64,000 bases of DNA from positions 1 to 64,000 of the forward strand of contig DBIX01000028.1 in assembly GCA_002297005.1 (NCBI GenBank), read 5' to 3'. Positions 8,628 through 18,669 of the stretch are shown here, piece after piece. This stretch comes from Cyanobacteria bacterium UBA791 (GTDB taxonomy: Bacteria > Cyanobacteriota > Vampirovibrionia > Gastranaerophilales > Gastranaerophilaceae). Under the pieces are notes generated by a model. The model did no database searches. It was not told the origin of the DNA and saw only the letters and a list, made by a program, of their open reading frames with translations. The translations under genes and the position numbers were made by a program. Position 1 is the first letter of the stretch. Every line of letters starts with the position of its first letter.

Positions 8628-10223
8628 TTGAAAAATCCTCTAGCCAAAAGATTATTGATAGCATTTATACTACTAATTTTGCCTTTCGGCTTTATTGCTG
8701 AGGGTAAGGTTTCTGCTGTAAAAATTGACACAAGACCAATAACCTTAACGCCTGAGGAAAATTCTAAAGCAACTCAAACTCCAGTAGTTGAAAAAGCAAC
8801 ACCTGTGGAAATTAAAACTCAAAAAGTTGCAACAACACAAATTCAACAATCACAAACTCAGGCAAGACCTCAAACACAAAGAGTCGTTCCTAAAAAAAGA
8901 ACAGTTCAAACAAGACCAGCAGTCTATAGAATACGTTCATCTTCAAGACCTGTTGCAACTCAAAGTGCTGTTAAAGAAACTCCTAAAAATCCACCTTTAG
9001 AGGTTTTGGATTTTGATGCAAATTATAATGTAGTTGGGGCAAATGATACTGATAGTTATTTAATTGTACCTATTGATAAAGAAAAATTAGCTAAAGAAAA
9101 GAAAAAAGCTGAATACGAAGATTTTACAAATACTTTGATGAAGGATTCACCAAAACCTTTAACAACAGGGTTAAAAATAAAAAGTAAATTTCATCAAAAT
9201 TTAGGTGTAAAAACTCATAGATTTTTATCAAAAGTCCGCCATTCAAAAGCTTTTAAAATTTTATCAGGATTATTGTTTATAATGCTTTTGGTAAGTGTAT
9301 CTTATTTAGGATATTTAATTTATCAAAGAAGAAAGATAGAAGAAGTTCTTGAAGAAGAAAAACCAATTTCACCTGATGAAAAAGAAAATGAGTTAATCCA
9401 AGCTATGAAAGAGTTTGAGAAAACAGAAGAAAGCCATGAAAAACTTGGACAAAAACAATATATCAATGAAGTTGAAACTTATAGAAATTTAGACGGCTTT
9501 AAAAAAGACGAGGTTTCAGAAGATATTTTAAAAACCCTAAAAACTATCGAAAATGCACAAAAAAATGACGTTCCTTTGACTCTAAAAGAAAATGTATCAA
9601 CAGATGGTTTTAAAAAACATGAATATGCATTTGATGAAAAAATAGGTGAACTTTCCGACGAAGAGGGAATGGCACTTTTTGATGAAGAAGATGATGAAAA
9701 TTCTTCTGAATTGGACGATTTGGCTTTGAGTTATTATGGCGGTGAATCAGAACTTTTCAACTCAAACAAAGATGTTAAAAACAATGAAATATTTATCATT
9801 GAAGACGAAGAAGAAACTGATAAATATGATATTGTTGAAGAAGAACCAAAAGAGGAAACTCCTCAACAAGAACCTGAAACGCCTGTAATAGAAGAACAAA
9901 AACAAGAAGAACCTCAAGAGGAAGTGACTAAAGCTCCTCAACTTGATGTTGAAAATCTACACTTAAAAGAAAATTATCCTCTTGATGATAATAAAGGTAT
10001 AGCGTTATTAAATTACCACGATACAGATGCTTTAATAGGTTATATTGGAGATAAAATTACTGTATTAAAAAGATTTGCCAAGTCTGATAATACAGAAAAT
10101 TTATCAGTTAGAGTTTATGAAGAAATTGGCTATGATACAGTTCAATATCTTGTTAGAATAGGTATGTTTAAAGGTATAATAGAGGTTACAAACACTTCTA
10201 TTAAGTTATTATTAGATTTATAA
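8628..10223 (+). CDS. Membrane-anchored acidic protein, unknown function
   Basis: A 531-residue protein not assigned to a family. It begins at a TTG: AAGGAG lies 7 nt before the TTG at 8628 and no ATG is positioned for the conserved N-terminus. Residues 6-25 form a signal-anchor helix, followed by a Gln/Thr/Pro-rich low-complexity stretch to about 115. A second hydrophobic helix lies near 212-233 (ILSGLLFIMLLVSVSYLGYL). A long Glu/Asp-rich tail with EEEPKEETPQQEPETP follows, then a small folded C-terminal domain (about 445-531). The solute-binding lipoprotein starts 2 nt downstream, so the two are likely cotranscribed. An envelope linker role is conceivable but unproven. Confidence 0.7.
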   Translation: MKNPLAKRLLIAFILLILPFGFIAEGKVSAVKIDTRPITLTPEENSKATQTPVVEKATPVEIKTQKVATTQIQQSQTQARPQTQRVVPKKRTVQTRPAVYRIRSSSRPVATQSAVKETPKNPPLEVLDFDANYNVVGANDTDSYLIVPIDKEKLAKEKKKAEYEDFTNTLMKDSPKPLTTGLKIKSKFHQNLGVKTHRFLSKVRHSKAFKILSGLLFIMLLVSVSYLGYLIYQRRKIEEVLEEEKPISPDEKENELIQAMKEFEKTEESHEKLGQKQYINEVETYRNLDGFKKDEVSEDILKTLKTIENAQKNDVPLTLKENVSTDGFKKHEYAFDEKIGELSDEEGMALFDEEDDENSSELDDLALSYYGGESELFNSNKDVKNNEIFIIEDEEETDKYDIVEEEPKEETPQQEPETPVIEEQKQEEPQEEVTKAPQLDVENLHLKENYPLDDNKGIALLNYHDTDALIGYIGDKITVLKRFAKSDNTENLSVRVYEEIGYDTVQYLVRIGMFKGIIEVTNTSIKLLLDL

Positions 10224-10225
10224 AT

Positions 10226-11365
10226 ATGAAAAAATTCCTTTTAGTTTTAATATGTTTAATTTTTATAGTAACAGGTTGCAAACCAAAACAAGATGATAAA
10301 CTTGTTTTTGCAAGCTGGGGTTCAAAAACAGAAGTGCAAATTTTAAAAGACTTAATTTCTGATTTTGAAAAAGAAAATCCAGACATAAAAGTTGAATTTT
10401 TGCATATTCCACAAAATTATTTTCAAAAATTACATCTTATGTTTGCCTCAAACCTAGCTCCAGATGTGATTTTTATCAACAATTTAAACATTCCAGTTTA
10501 TGAAAAATATCTTTTAGACTTAAATGAAATCATAAAAAATAAGGAAGATTATTATCCACAAGTTTTGGATACTATGACTTACGAAAATAGACTTTTGGCT
10601 ATTCCTAGAGATGTTTCAACTCTTGTTGTTTTTTATAATAAGGATTTGTTTGATAAAAATAATATTCCATATCCAAATGAAAATTGGAACATGATAGATT
10701 TCTTAAACATTGCCAAAAACCTTACTAATAACGGTGTATACGGTATTTCTTTTGAGGAAAATTCTCTATTTTATTTACCTTATATGAGAGCGTTTGAGGG
10801 TGGAATTTTATCCTCAACAGGTGAACAAATTATGAATAGCGAAAACTCTCAAAAAGGTATTCAGTATTATTCTGATTTGAGAAATAAATATAATGTTGCA
10901 CCTAAAAAATACCAGTCAGCTTCTGAAACAATGGCTCAAATGTTTATAAATGGTAGACTTGCTATGCATTTGTCAGGTCGTTGGCTTGTTCCAAAATATA
11001 GAGAAGATATAAATTTCGACTGGGATATAATAAATTTTCCAAATGTAAATGGCAAAAGCTCTGTAACTCTTGATTCTTCAGGTTATGCTATTACAAAAAC
11101 TTCTAAACACAAAACAGAGGCTGTAAAATTAGTCGAATTTTTATCTTCAGACAAGGCTATTCAAAAATTCACAACAACAGGTTTGATAGTGCCAGCAAGA
11201 ATTGATACAATAAACTCTTCTGCATTTCTTGATAATAACAAGCCTAAAAACGCAAAAGTTTTTGTAGACGTGATTAAAAATTCTGAAAAAACACCTGTAA
11301 ATAAACACTACAAAGAAATTACAGACAAATTAGACGAACAACTAAATTATAGCTTTAATGAATAA
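10226..11365 (+). CDS. ABC-transporter sugar-binding lipoprotein (SBP family 1)
   Basis: A 379-residue extracytoplasmic solute-binding protein. The N-terminus is a lipoprotein signal ending in the lipobox VTGC, so it should be lipid-anchored. The body has family-1 (MalE/UgpB-like) features: DFEKENPDIKVEF, HLMFASNLAPDVIFI, AIPRDVSTLVVFYNKDLF, FINGRLAMHLSGRW and TKTSKHKTEAVKLVEFLSSDKA. Such proteins deliver sugars or glycerol-phosphate compounds to an ABC permease. No permease or ATPase gene is adjacent, so its partners lie elsewhere. The convergent HNH-like gene ends 3 bp away. Confidence 0.88.
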   Translation: MKKFLLVLICLIFIVTGCKPKQDDKLVFASWGSKTEVQILKDLISDFEKENPDIKVEFLHIPQNYFQKLHLMFASNLAPDVIFINNLNIPVYEKYLLDLNEIIKNKEDYYPQVLDTMTYENRLLAIPRDVSTLVVFYNKDLFDKNNIPYPNENWNMIDFLNIAKNLTNNGVYGISFEENSLFYLPYMRAFEGGILSSTGEQIMNSENSQKGIQYYSDLRNKYNVAPKKYQSASETMAQMFINGRLAMHLSGRWLVPKYREDINFDWDIINFPNVNGKSSVTLDSSGYAITKTSKHKTEAVKLVEFLSSDKAIQKFTTTGLIVPARIDTINSSAFLDNNKPKNAKVFVDVIKNSEKTPVNKHYKEITDKLDEQLNYSFNE

Positions 11366-11367
11366 AA

Positions 11368-12537
11368 CTAAGCTGCAACATTTAGTCTGTGTGGTTTATG
11401 ATTTGGTTTGTTAGGTTTTTGTGGTTTTTGAGGTTTTTCAGCCTTTGTTGGTTTTTGTTCTTCTTTTGGTTTTAAAGCTGAAGTATCATAAGTCAAAGAG
11501 CCTTTTGACTGGTCTTTAAGTGCACCTTTTACAGCGTTAGGGTAATTGTCTAATTCTTTATCAAGTTCTCCGTTATTGATTTTTTCAATAACTTCGTCCA
11601 TATATTTTTGAGTGTTTTCTTTCATTTCAGGATGAGCTTCAACCCAATCATGTAATGACACATCACCACGTGTATGGTTGCATTCACCACATTCTAGTAG
11701 ATAGTTTTCAACTCTATCTCTACCACCTTTAGCTTGTGGTTTTACGTGTTCGATTGTGCCAACTGATAGTTTTAGTAATCTAGCACCAACTTTTCCTGAT
11801 GTTTGCCCTGCATATTTTACAATAAATGCATCAGAATTATTTTTTGAAGTTGGTAATTCTTCTGCTAATTTTTGAAGTTGGTTATATTTTTCTTCATCTT
11901 CGATTTTTGATTTAGAATCCTTAATATCCGCAATTACTGATTTTCTTACATTCTTCATTGCTTCTTCTGTTTCAGTTGGTAATTTTGCATAACTTTCTGT
12001 TAATTTTGAAAATCTTTCACTTACTTCAGGATTAATTGTTTTTGCTACTTCATTAATTTTTGCAAAAGTATTTAATTGAACCTCTTTGCAAGCTTTTATA
12101 GAGTCTACTCTACTTTCTTCCATAAAGTTTTTGAAAGTTTTTTTAGGATTTTCTTTTCCCCATGCTTCAAATCTATTAAATGTGCCTTTTTCAGGTTTGT
12201 GCATAAACTCTTCATAAGGTTTAAGTGTGTTTATGTAATGTTCTGCCGTATCACTTTTGCTTAAATCTTTTCTAACTTTATCCATATCTTCATTAGTAAG
12301 CATCTTTGTACCACAGCATGGACAAGATACATGACCAAATGAACGAACTAAGTCTTCTTTTTTTCCAGTAAAGGAAATGTTATTGTATAACAAAGCCATC
12401 ATTGTTGTCGGTTGAGGCAACTTTGGTCTTTGAATTGGATTTGTTAATGCTGGTACTTGAGGCTCTGCTTTTTTAGTAGCCTTTGTTTCTGTTAATCTTG
12501 AAAAATTTGGATTGAAGTTAATTATTGGATTTATCAT
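11368..12537 (-). CDS. HNH-nuclease-like zinc protein with low-complexity N-terminus
   Basis: A 389-residue protein. Residues 1-60 are Thr/Pro/Asn-rich and end in the ISFTGK motif also seen in other proteins of this window. A CPCCGTKM zinc knuckle follows. A central helical region leads to an HNH-like core: TIEHVKPQAKGGRDRVEN, then LLECGECNHTRGD, with H, N and a second cysteine pair in the usual HNH spacing. The C-terminus is a Lys/Pro repeat tail (QKPTKAEKPQKPQKPNKP). Nuclease activity is inferred. No signal peptide is present. There is no operon partner. Confidence 0.65.
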   Translation of the reverse strand: MINPIINFNPNFSRLTETKATKKAEPQVPALTNPIQRPKLPQPTTMMALLYNNISFTGKKEDLVRSFGHVSCPCCGTKMLTNEDMDKVRKDLSKSDTAEHYINTLKPYEEFMHKPEKGTFNRFEAWGKENPKKTFKNFMEESRVDSIKACKEVQLNTFAKINEVAKTINPEVSERFSKLTESYAKLPTETEEAMKNVRKSVIADIKDSKSKIEDEEKYNQLQKLAEELPTSKNNSDAFIVKYAGQTSGKVGARLLKLSVGTIEHVKPQAKGGRDRVENYLLECGECNHTRGDVSLHDWVEAHPEMKENTQKYMDEVIEKINNGELDKELDNYPNAVKGALKDQSKGSLTYDTSALKPKEEQKPTKAEKPQKPQKPNKPNHKPHRLNVAA

Positions 12538-12603
12538 ACTGTTTTAAAGTACGTAAAAATATAATTTGCTAGTTTTTCTTCAATTATTAACAAATATTAA
12601 TGA

Positions 12604-13644
12604 CTAGTTTAATTTTTTCAAAACTTTTTCTAATGTTTTTAGCTTTTGTTTGTCTGTTCCTAGTCCAGTTAAAAGCATTGAGGATTTTTCATTAGTCTTT
12701 TCATCTTCAATTCTGTTTTCATAAAGTTCTTCTGATAATTCAAACCCTGTCATGCTTTTATGTTTAACCAAAATCTTTGTGACGTCGTTATAGTTACAAA
12801 ATTCTACATTTTTGCAACTTTCTTTTAATTCTCTTATGTTTTCTATCAATTCATCAATTTTTTTTCTGCCTTTTGCGGAATTAAGATAATTGATATTTTT
12901 TTCGATAGAGGCTAAAAGAGGATAAGACGGAGAAGTTGTATTAATCAATTCTAAAGCCTTATCGCTATCTAGATTTGTATTATTATGTAAAAGTGCTGTT
13001 GGATTTAGACCCCCAGCTGTCTTATGTAAAGACTGTACAGTAAAATCTGCAATTTCGATAGAAGTTTCTGGTAATTTATTTGAAAATGGATATAATGCAC
13101 CATGAGCTTCATCCACAATTAAATAAGTATTTGTTCTTTTGCAGATTTCTTTTATCAATTTTATATCAGAAGTTATTCCCTCATAAGTTGGGGAAGTTAC
13201 TATAATTGCTTTTGGCTGATGTTCTTCTAGTAAATTTTTTATGTAATCAATATCAAGAGCTTTTGGAATACCAAAATTTTCATCCATTTCTACTTCATAA
13301 AAAATTGGAGTTGCTCCAGCAAGTTTAATAGCGTTTTTGTGACAAATGTGGCTATCTTTCCAAACTAAAACCTTATCTTCTTTTTCAACACAAGTTAAAA
13401 TCGCACCTATAATACCACTTGTAGAACCATTTGTTAGAAAATGTGTTCTTTTAGATTTGTAGATTTTACTTGCTTTTTCTTCTGCTTTTTTTAATGCGTC
13501 TTGTGGGTTATGTGCATCTGTTTCTGAAATGTCATATTTATAAAATTGTCTAAATTTTGATAAAATAAAAAACTTTTGACTATGAGAGGGTGTTGTAAAT
13601 AAGTTTACAAAATTTTTCTTTTTTAATAATTTAAGTAAACTCAT
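12604..13644 (-). CDS. Orn/Lys/Arg-decarboxylase-like PLP enzyme (short form)
   Basis: A 346-residue fold-type-I PLP protein. It aligns by eye with the major domain of Orn/Lys/Arg decarboxylases: THFLTNGSTSGIIGAIL, DSHICHKNAIKLAG, IIVTSPTYEGITSD, YLIVDEAHGALY, and the PLP lysine in QSLHKTAGGLNPTALLH. It is clearly shorter than SpeA/CadA enzymes (over 450 residues) and lacks their usual C-terminal domain, resembling the short YaaO-like group. Substrate unknown. It is the last gene of the flagellar-gate operon; its ATG overlaps the upstream stop as TAATG. Confidence 0.8.
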   Translation of the reverse strand: MSLLKLLKKKNFVNLFTTPSHSQKFFILSKFRQFYKYDISETDAHNPQDALKKAEEKASKIYKSKRTHFLTNGSTSGIIGAILTCVEKEDKVLVWKDSHICHKNAIKLAGATPIFYEVEMDENFGIPKALDIDYIKNLLEEHQPKAIIVTSPTYEGITSDIKLIKEICKRTNTYLIVDEAHGALYPFSNKLPETSIEIADFTVQSLHKTAGGLNPTALLHNNTNLDSDKALELINTTSPSYPLLASIEKNINYLNSAKGRKKIDELIENIRELKESCKNVEFCNYNDVTKILVKHKSMTGFELSEELYENRIEDEKTNEKSSMLLTGLGTDKQKLKTLEKVLKKLN

Positions 13645-14027
13645 TATTCATTATTCTCCGTATCAACCTTAACCTGCATATCATCTGCAAGTGAATTTGG
13701 TGATGCCATTCTAGCTTCGTGTGCTGCTTGAGCCGCTTGATCAGCTGCATCCTTCAAGAATTTATTAAGCATTTCTTGGCTTTCTCTTTCTGCCTTATCT
13801 TTATTTGGTTTATCAAGAATATAACCAACAATATAACCCAAAAATCCTATTGCAAAACAATATGGCATAATTTCTACTAGAGTTCTTGTTACTGAATCGT
13901 AAGTTATACCGCCATTAAAAGCCATGTGAAAAGCACTATAAACAAGCCATGTTATACAAAATAACAAAAGTGAAAAAAATATTCTATGATTTATTCTTGT
14001 CGTTTTGTGCTTATCTTTCTTTGCCAT
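13644..14027 (-). CDS. Small two-helix membrane protein
   Basis: A 127-residue protein not recognised. Two hydrophobic helices (about 15-37 and 50-70) are separated by a short loop. A charged, alanine-rich cytoplasmic tail follows (KDAADQAAQAAHEARMAS), likely helical. Its start lies one base after the stop of the PilZ gene, with no ribosome site of its own, so translation is probably coupled. Position inside the flagellar operon suggests an accessory motility or secretion role, but this is only context. Confidence 0.65.
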   Translation of the reverse strand: MAKKDKHKTTRINHRIFFSLLLFCITWLVYSAFHMAFNGGITYDSVTRTLVEIMPYCFAIGFLGYIVGYILDKPNKDKAERESQEMLNKFLKDAADQAAQAAHEARMASPNSLADDMQVKVDTENNE

Positions 14028-14028
14028 T

Positions 14029-14619
14029 TTATTTATTTAAAAGTTCCATATTCTTTTTCATACAGTATTGAATTAAGATCATCTTATCAATGTTATTTAG
14101 AATTAAGAATCTACCAGATAAAATGTAGCTGTCATCGTCTTGTTTTTCAATTCTTATAAGTTGAATTTTGCAAGTAATTGTTTGTTCATCAGATAAAACA
14201 ATATCAACATTGTATTCTGTATCAATATTAATATGGTTAGCTGATTTGAACTTCATACCACCAGCTGACAAGTCAAGAGTTTGAATTTCATAAGATACAT
14301 CGCCATTATATAGTTTCGTGTTTTGTAAGAATGTGATACGAGTGAATTTTCTTCTTTGTAAAAATCTATGCTTAACAGGGTTTGCAACTGTAAGAAGGTT
14401 GTTCTCCATATCAGATGCATAAGATTCAAAATATAACATACCGTTGTCTGTTTGAGAGAAAAATTCGCAAATGTGGTTAATTTCTATCCCTTTAGTTGGG
14501 TAATTAACTTTCATTTTAAAACTTTGTTCGTCTACGTCTACAACTTTACCAATATTTGTAAGTTTAAAGTCTTTTGGTACTATTATGACGTTTTGGTCAA
14601 GTTTTACAAGTTCACGCAT
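14029..14619 (-). CDS. PilZ-domain protein (YcgR-like flagellar brake)
   Basis: A 196-residue protein with an N-terminal YcgR-type domain and a C-terminal PilZ domain. The c-di-GMP-binding motifs are intact: RRKFTR (RxxxR) near 93-98 and DLSAGGMKF (D/NxSxGG) about 30 residues later. Such proteins bind cyclic di-GMP and slow or stop the flagellar motor. Its place directly after flhA supports that role. TATAAT lies 5 nt before the ATG, which could make a separate leaderless transcript; alternatively AAAGG about 11 nt upstream is the ribosome site. Confidence 0.85.
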   Translation of the reverse strand: MRELVKLDQNVIIVPKDFKLTNIGKVVDVDEQSFKMKVNYPTKGIEINHICEFFSQTDNGMLYFESYASDMENNLLTVANPVKHRFLQRRKFTRITFLQNTKLYNGDVSYEIQTLDLSAGGMKFKSANHINIDTEYNVDIVLSDEQTITCKIQLIRIEKQDDDSYILSGRFLILNNIDKMILIQYCMKKNMELLNK

Positions 14620-14648
14620 GTTATATTATACCTTTCTTATTATTGATT

Positions 14649-16751
14649 TTACGATGTTAAAACAACTTTTACAGTACCTACAGATTTTGCTTTTACGTTG
14701 GTACTGATTTCATTATACCCCATAATTGCAATTTGTGGATACGTTCTTTCGATGAGTCTTCTGAAAGCAAGTCTAATTGGTGATGAACAAAGAATTACAG
14801 GTTGTTCCCCAGTTTTTGTAATTGCTGTTTGAAGTTCTGTATTTAAGCTATCTAAAAGTTTTCTTGTAAATTCAGGGTCAAGCGTTAAACTTTGTCCGTC
14901 TGGACTTACACCTTTTGCGATAGTGTTTTCAACGTCAGGTGACAAGGTAATTGCCATTAATTCACCTGTACTTGCCAAATTTTGTTTACAGATACTTCTT
15001 GCTAAAGCTTGTCTTACTTGTTCTGTTAAGTAATCAGGGTTTTGGCTTATTCTGTATTGAATACTAATTGTTTCTAAAATTGATTTCAAATCTCTTACAG
15101 GAACTCGTTCTCTCAACAAGTTTTGCATAACAACTTGAATTGTAGAAATTGGAATATCTTTTGTAACGTCATTAACGTAATCTTCTGAAACCTCGTTTTT
15201 CAAGTTGTTAATAAGTTGTTGAACAGCATCTCTTGAAAGAATTTCTGAAGCATTTTTCTTAATGATTTCAGTTAAGTGAGTTGAAACTACAGCAGATGGG
15301 CTTACAACTGTGTATCCACTCGCCTCTGCATAATCCTTATCTTTTTCATCAATCCACAATGCAGGTAAACCAAATGCTGGTTCAATTGCACTAATACCAG
15401 TAATATTTGGATTATCAGGAAGTCCTGATGAGTTCATTGCTAAGCTCTTATCAGGGTAAACTTCGCCTGATTCAATGCCAACACCTTTCAATTTTATTTG
15501 ATAAGTATTTGGTGCAAGTTGAAGATTATCTCTAACTCTAATTGACGGCAATACAATACCTAAATCCAAAGCTGTTTGACGTCTGATTTGTGCAATACGT
15601 TCAAGTAAATCACCGCCCATATCAACATTTAGTAAAGGTACTAGTCGATAGCCTACCTCAATACCAATGTCTTCAACATTAAGAAGTTCCATAACGCTTT
15701 CTTTTGAAGCTTTTTTATTACGTTTATTAGAAGCTTTTTTAGCTTTTTCAGCTTTTTCAGCCTCAGCTTTAGCTTCTTCTTCTTTTTTCTTTGTATCTTC
15801 GTATTTATAATAAGCTACAACCCCTGAGCAAGCACCGATTACCATAAATGGAATAGTTGGTAACCCTGGAACTAAGCCTAAAAGCATTAATAGACCGCAA
15901 ATTACACCTAAAACTCTAGGATCAGAGAATAATTCCTTGCTAATATCTGCTGATAATGATGAATCTTGACCACCTGCACGTGATACAATCAAACCTGTTG
16001 ATAATGAAATAATCAACGCAGGTAATTGAGAAATCAAACCATCACCAATAGTTAAAATAGTATATGTTTGAGTAGCTGTTAAAGGATTCATTTTTAACAT
16101 CGCCATACCGATAATCAAACCGCCAACGATGTTAATAACAGTAATGATGATACCAGCCATGGCATCACCTTTAACGAACTTAGAAGCACCATCCATAGTA
16201 CCGTAGAAATCCATTTCTCTTTCTAAATTACGTCTTCTTCTTTTAGCCTCTTCTTCACTAATCAAGCCTGAATTTAAGTCGGCATCAATACTTAATTGTT
16301 TACCAGGTAATGAATCCAAAGTAAATCTGGCTGATACTTCAGAAATTCTGGTAGCACCACCTGTGATTACCATAAAGTTAACTAAAACTAGGATAACAAA
16401 GATTACTGCCCCAACAACATAGTTACCGCCGACAACGAATTCACCGAATGCATTAATTACGTTACCAGCCTCACCATATAATAAAATTAACCTTGTTGTA
16501 GAAATGTTCAGACCTAATCTAAATAAGGTTGCAATCAAAAGAATTGTTGGAAAACTTGAAAAGTCCAATGGTTCTTTTGTGTACAAACAAGTTAACATAA
16601 TGATTAAGGCAAATGCCAAATTCAAGGTTAACAAAATATCCAATAATGCTGCAGGAAGTGGTAAAATCATCATGCCAACGATAACTACTAGTCCAATGGC
16701 TAGTACTATATCATTGTTTTTTAAAAGCTCTGCTAATTTAGCTTTATTCAT
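14649..16751 (-). CDS. flhA: Flagellar export-gate protein FlhA
   Basis: A 700-residue FlhA, normal length. The N-terminal half has eight predicted membrane helices, the family signature LLTLNLAFALIIM, and the FHIPEP loop region containing ARFTLDSLPGKQLSID and NSGLISEEEAKRRR. The C-terminal cytoplasmic domain that docks substrates and chaperones starts after a Lys/Ala-rich linker (about 325-350) and includes YRLVPLLN. With FlhB and FliPQR it forms the proton-driven type III export gate of the flagellum. A GGAGATAAG ribosome site supports the start. Confidence 0.96.
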   Translation of the reverse strand: MNKAKLAELLKNNDIVLAIGLVVIVGMMILPLPAALLDILLTLNLAFALIIMLTCLYTKEPLDFSSFPTILLIATLFRLGLNISTTRLILLYGEAGNVINAFGEFVVGGNYVVGAVIFVILVLVNFMVITGGATRISEVSARFTLDSLPGKQLSIDADLNSGLISEEEAKRRRRNLEREMDFYGTMDGASKFVKGDAMAGIIITVINIVGGLIIGMAMLKMNPLTATQTYTILTIGDGLISQLPALIISLSTGLIVSRAGGQDSSLSADISKELFSDPRVLGVICGLLMLLGLVPGLPTIPFMVIGACSGVVAYYKYEDTKKKEEEAKAEAEKAEKAKKASNKRNKKASKESVMELLNVEDIGIEVGYRLVPLLNVDMGGDLLERIAQIRRQTALDLGIVLPSIRVRDNLQLAPNTYQIKLKGVGIESGEVYPDKSLAMNSSGLPDNPNITGISAIEPAFGLPALWIDEKDKDYAEASGYTVVSPSAVVSTHLTEIIKKNASEILSRDAVQQLINNLKNEVSEDYVNDVTKDIPISTIQVVMQNLLRERVPVRDLKSILETISIQYRISQNPDYLTEQVRQALARSICKQNLASTGELMAITLSPDVENTIAKGVSPDGQSLTLDPEFTRKLLDSLNTELQTAITKTGEQPVILCSSPIRLAFRRLIERTYPQIAIMGYNEISTNVKAKSVGTVKVVLTS

Positions 16752-16773
16752 GAAATTCTACTTATCTCCTACC

Positions 16774-17853
16774 TTATCTTGTCTGTTTGTTCTTAAATAC
16801 CATCGCTAAGATTTCTGCAACCGCAACGAACATATCTGACGGTATTATACCATCAATTGGTACTAAATTGTACAAGGCTCTCGCAACTGCTCTGTTTTCT
16901 ACGATAGGTACTTTGTTATTTTCAGCGATTTCTCTAATCTTAAAGGCAACAAAATCAACCCCTTTCGCAACTACAATAGGTGCTGGAGCAATTGATTTAT
17001 CATATTTCAATGCAACTGCATAATGTGTTGGGTTGGTTACTACAACATCCGCTGTTGGAACAGATGACATCATTTTTTGTTGTAACAATTTCATACCAGC
17101 AGCTCTGATTCTTGCCTTAATTTTAGGATCACCATCTATATCTTTCATTTCATCCTTAACTTCTTGTTTTGTCATTTTTAAGGATTTTTCGTATTCCCAG
17201 TTTTGGTAAATTCTATCAAAAATACCGATAATAATCATTGCAATACACATATCAATAATCATTTGAGTAAGAATAGAACCTATTACCATAAATCCGGTTT
17301 GTACATCTGCACCTAAAATTCCGTATAATTCATCAAGTCTTGATTTTACTACTGAAAAACCTGTAAAACCGACAATTAAAAGTTTTAACAATGATTTTGC
17401 AAATTCGACCATTTTCTTTGTATCAAAAAGGTTAAACAATTTTTTCATCCCATCAAGGGCTTTTTTAGGTGAAATATTATCAAATTTTGGCTTGATTTTA
17501 TCTATCGCAAATACTTTGCCGACTTGCATTCTAATAACAATTACGCCAACTACGAACAAGGCTAAAAATAGTGGAACTAAGATTTCAGCACAAGCTCTAG
17601 CATAAGGAGCAAAGATTGCAATAATATCGTCTGTGCTTATTTCAGCTGGATTAAGGTGTGTAAATGCCATAACCATAGTGGTTTTGAATTTATCTAAAAT
17701 ATAGCCTGAAAGTACGCTAATAATACCTACACCAGTTGTAAGAATTAGTGCAGAAGATAAATCTCTACTATTGACTATATTACCTTTTTTGCGTTCCTTC
17801 TCTCGTCTACGAGGGGTCGCTTTTTCCGTTCTTTCTGCTCCGTCGTTCGCCAT
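16774..17853 (-). CDS. flhB: Flagellar export switch protein FlhB
   Basis: A 359-residue FlhB. The basic N-terminus AERTEKATPRRREKERKKG is typical. Four membrane helices follow, then a cytoplasmic domain with the self-cleavage motif NPTH (274-277), whose cleavage between N and P switches export from rod/hook to filament substrates. Normal length. It lies between fliR and flhA with short spacers, in the usual fliPQR-flhBA order. Confidence 0.95.
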   Translation of the reverse strand: MANDGAERTEKATPRRREKERKKGNIVNSRDLSSALILTTGVGIISVLSGYILDKFKTTMVMAFTHLNPAEISTDDIIAIFAPYARACAEILVPLFLALFVVGVIVIRMQVGKVFAIDKIKPKFDNISPKKALDGMKKLFNLFDTKKMVEFAKSLLKLLIVGFTGFSVVKSRLDELYGILGADVQTGFMVIGSILTQMIIDMCIAMIIIGIFDRIYQNWEYEKSLKMTKQEVKDEMKDIDGDPKIKARIRAAGMKLLQQKMMSSVPTADVVVTNPTHYAVALKYDKSIAPAPIVVAKGVDFVAFKIREIAENNKVPIVENRAVARALYNLVPIDGIIPSDMFVAVAEILAMVFKNKQTR

Positions 17854-17871
17854 TTTCTTCTACAACCTCTC

Positions 17872-18654
17872 CTAGAATAATACCGATACTGCTGTTAAAG
17901 TTTTTTCTAAAGCTACTGCTATGTATTCACTCATTGGTCTTACAAAGATTAAACATAGAAGTAAACCAATATATATCTTTAACGGCATTGCTACCATAAA
18001 TACGTTCATTTGTGGCATCATTTTTGAAACAAAGCCCATTAGTACATCCTTAATTAAAAGTACACCGAAGATTGGTAAAGCTAAACCAACCGCCACGGTG
18101 AACATTTGACCCATTAAGTACATACATTCTTGAACGATTTTTCCATTTATAAAAAATCCATATCCAACAGGCACACTTGCAAAGCTATTATATACTGCAG
18201 AAAACAACCATTGATGAGCATTTAGGGAAATAAATATCATCGCTGTAAGTAGAGTATAAGCTTGCGTAATAACAGGTGAAGATGTTCCTGTTGTTGGGTT
18301 CAAAGCTTGTGATACTGATAATGACATTTGTATTGCAAACAAGTTTGCTGCCATATCAACTGCTATAAAAATTAAATTTGTACAAAAACCAATTAAATAA
18401 CCAATGAAAAATTCTTTTAATAGAATTACGAATAATTCTGGCATAACCGTAGGCATTACAAAGTTGCTTGATGCATGTACAAATGGAAACATAATAAAAG
18501 CAATTATTGCACATAACCAAATTTTAACTTGATAAGGAATTGGGTAAGTTGAAAATAGAGGTGCAGAAGCAAGCAATCCACTAATTCTAGTGAATACAGC
18601 AATAAATAAAATTATTTTTACTGGTGTAAAGATTGCTAATAAACTTGTGTCCAT
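17872..18654 (-). CDS. fliR: Flagellar export-gate protein FliR
   Basis: A 260-residue integral membrane protein with about six hydrophobic segments and FliR-type sequence (ARISGLLASAPLFS-like start, NLFAIQMSLSVSQALNPTTG, LPIFGVLLIKDVLMGFVSKMMPQMNVFMV). One FliR joins the FliP5-FliQ4 export channel. It sits between fliQ and flhB and has an AGGATAAATAA ribosome site. Confidence 0.94.
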   Translation of the reverse strand: MDTSLLAIFTPVKIILFIAVFTRISGLLASAPLFSTYPIPYQVKIWLCAIIAFIMFPFVHASSNFVMPTVMPELFVILLKEFFIGYLIGFCTNLIFIAVDMAANLFAIQMSLSVSQALNPTTGTSSPVITQAYTLLTAMIFISLNAHQWLFSAVYNSFASVPVGYGFFINGKIVQECMYLMGQMFTVAVGLALPIFGVLLIKDVLMGFVSKMMPQMNVFMVAMPLKIYIGLLLCLIFVRPMSEYIAVALEKTLTAVSVLF

Positions 18655-18669
18655 TTATTTATCCTAAGT

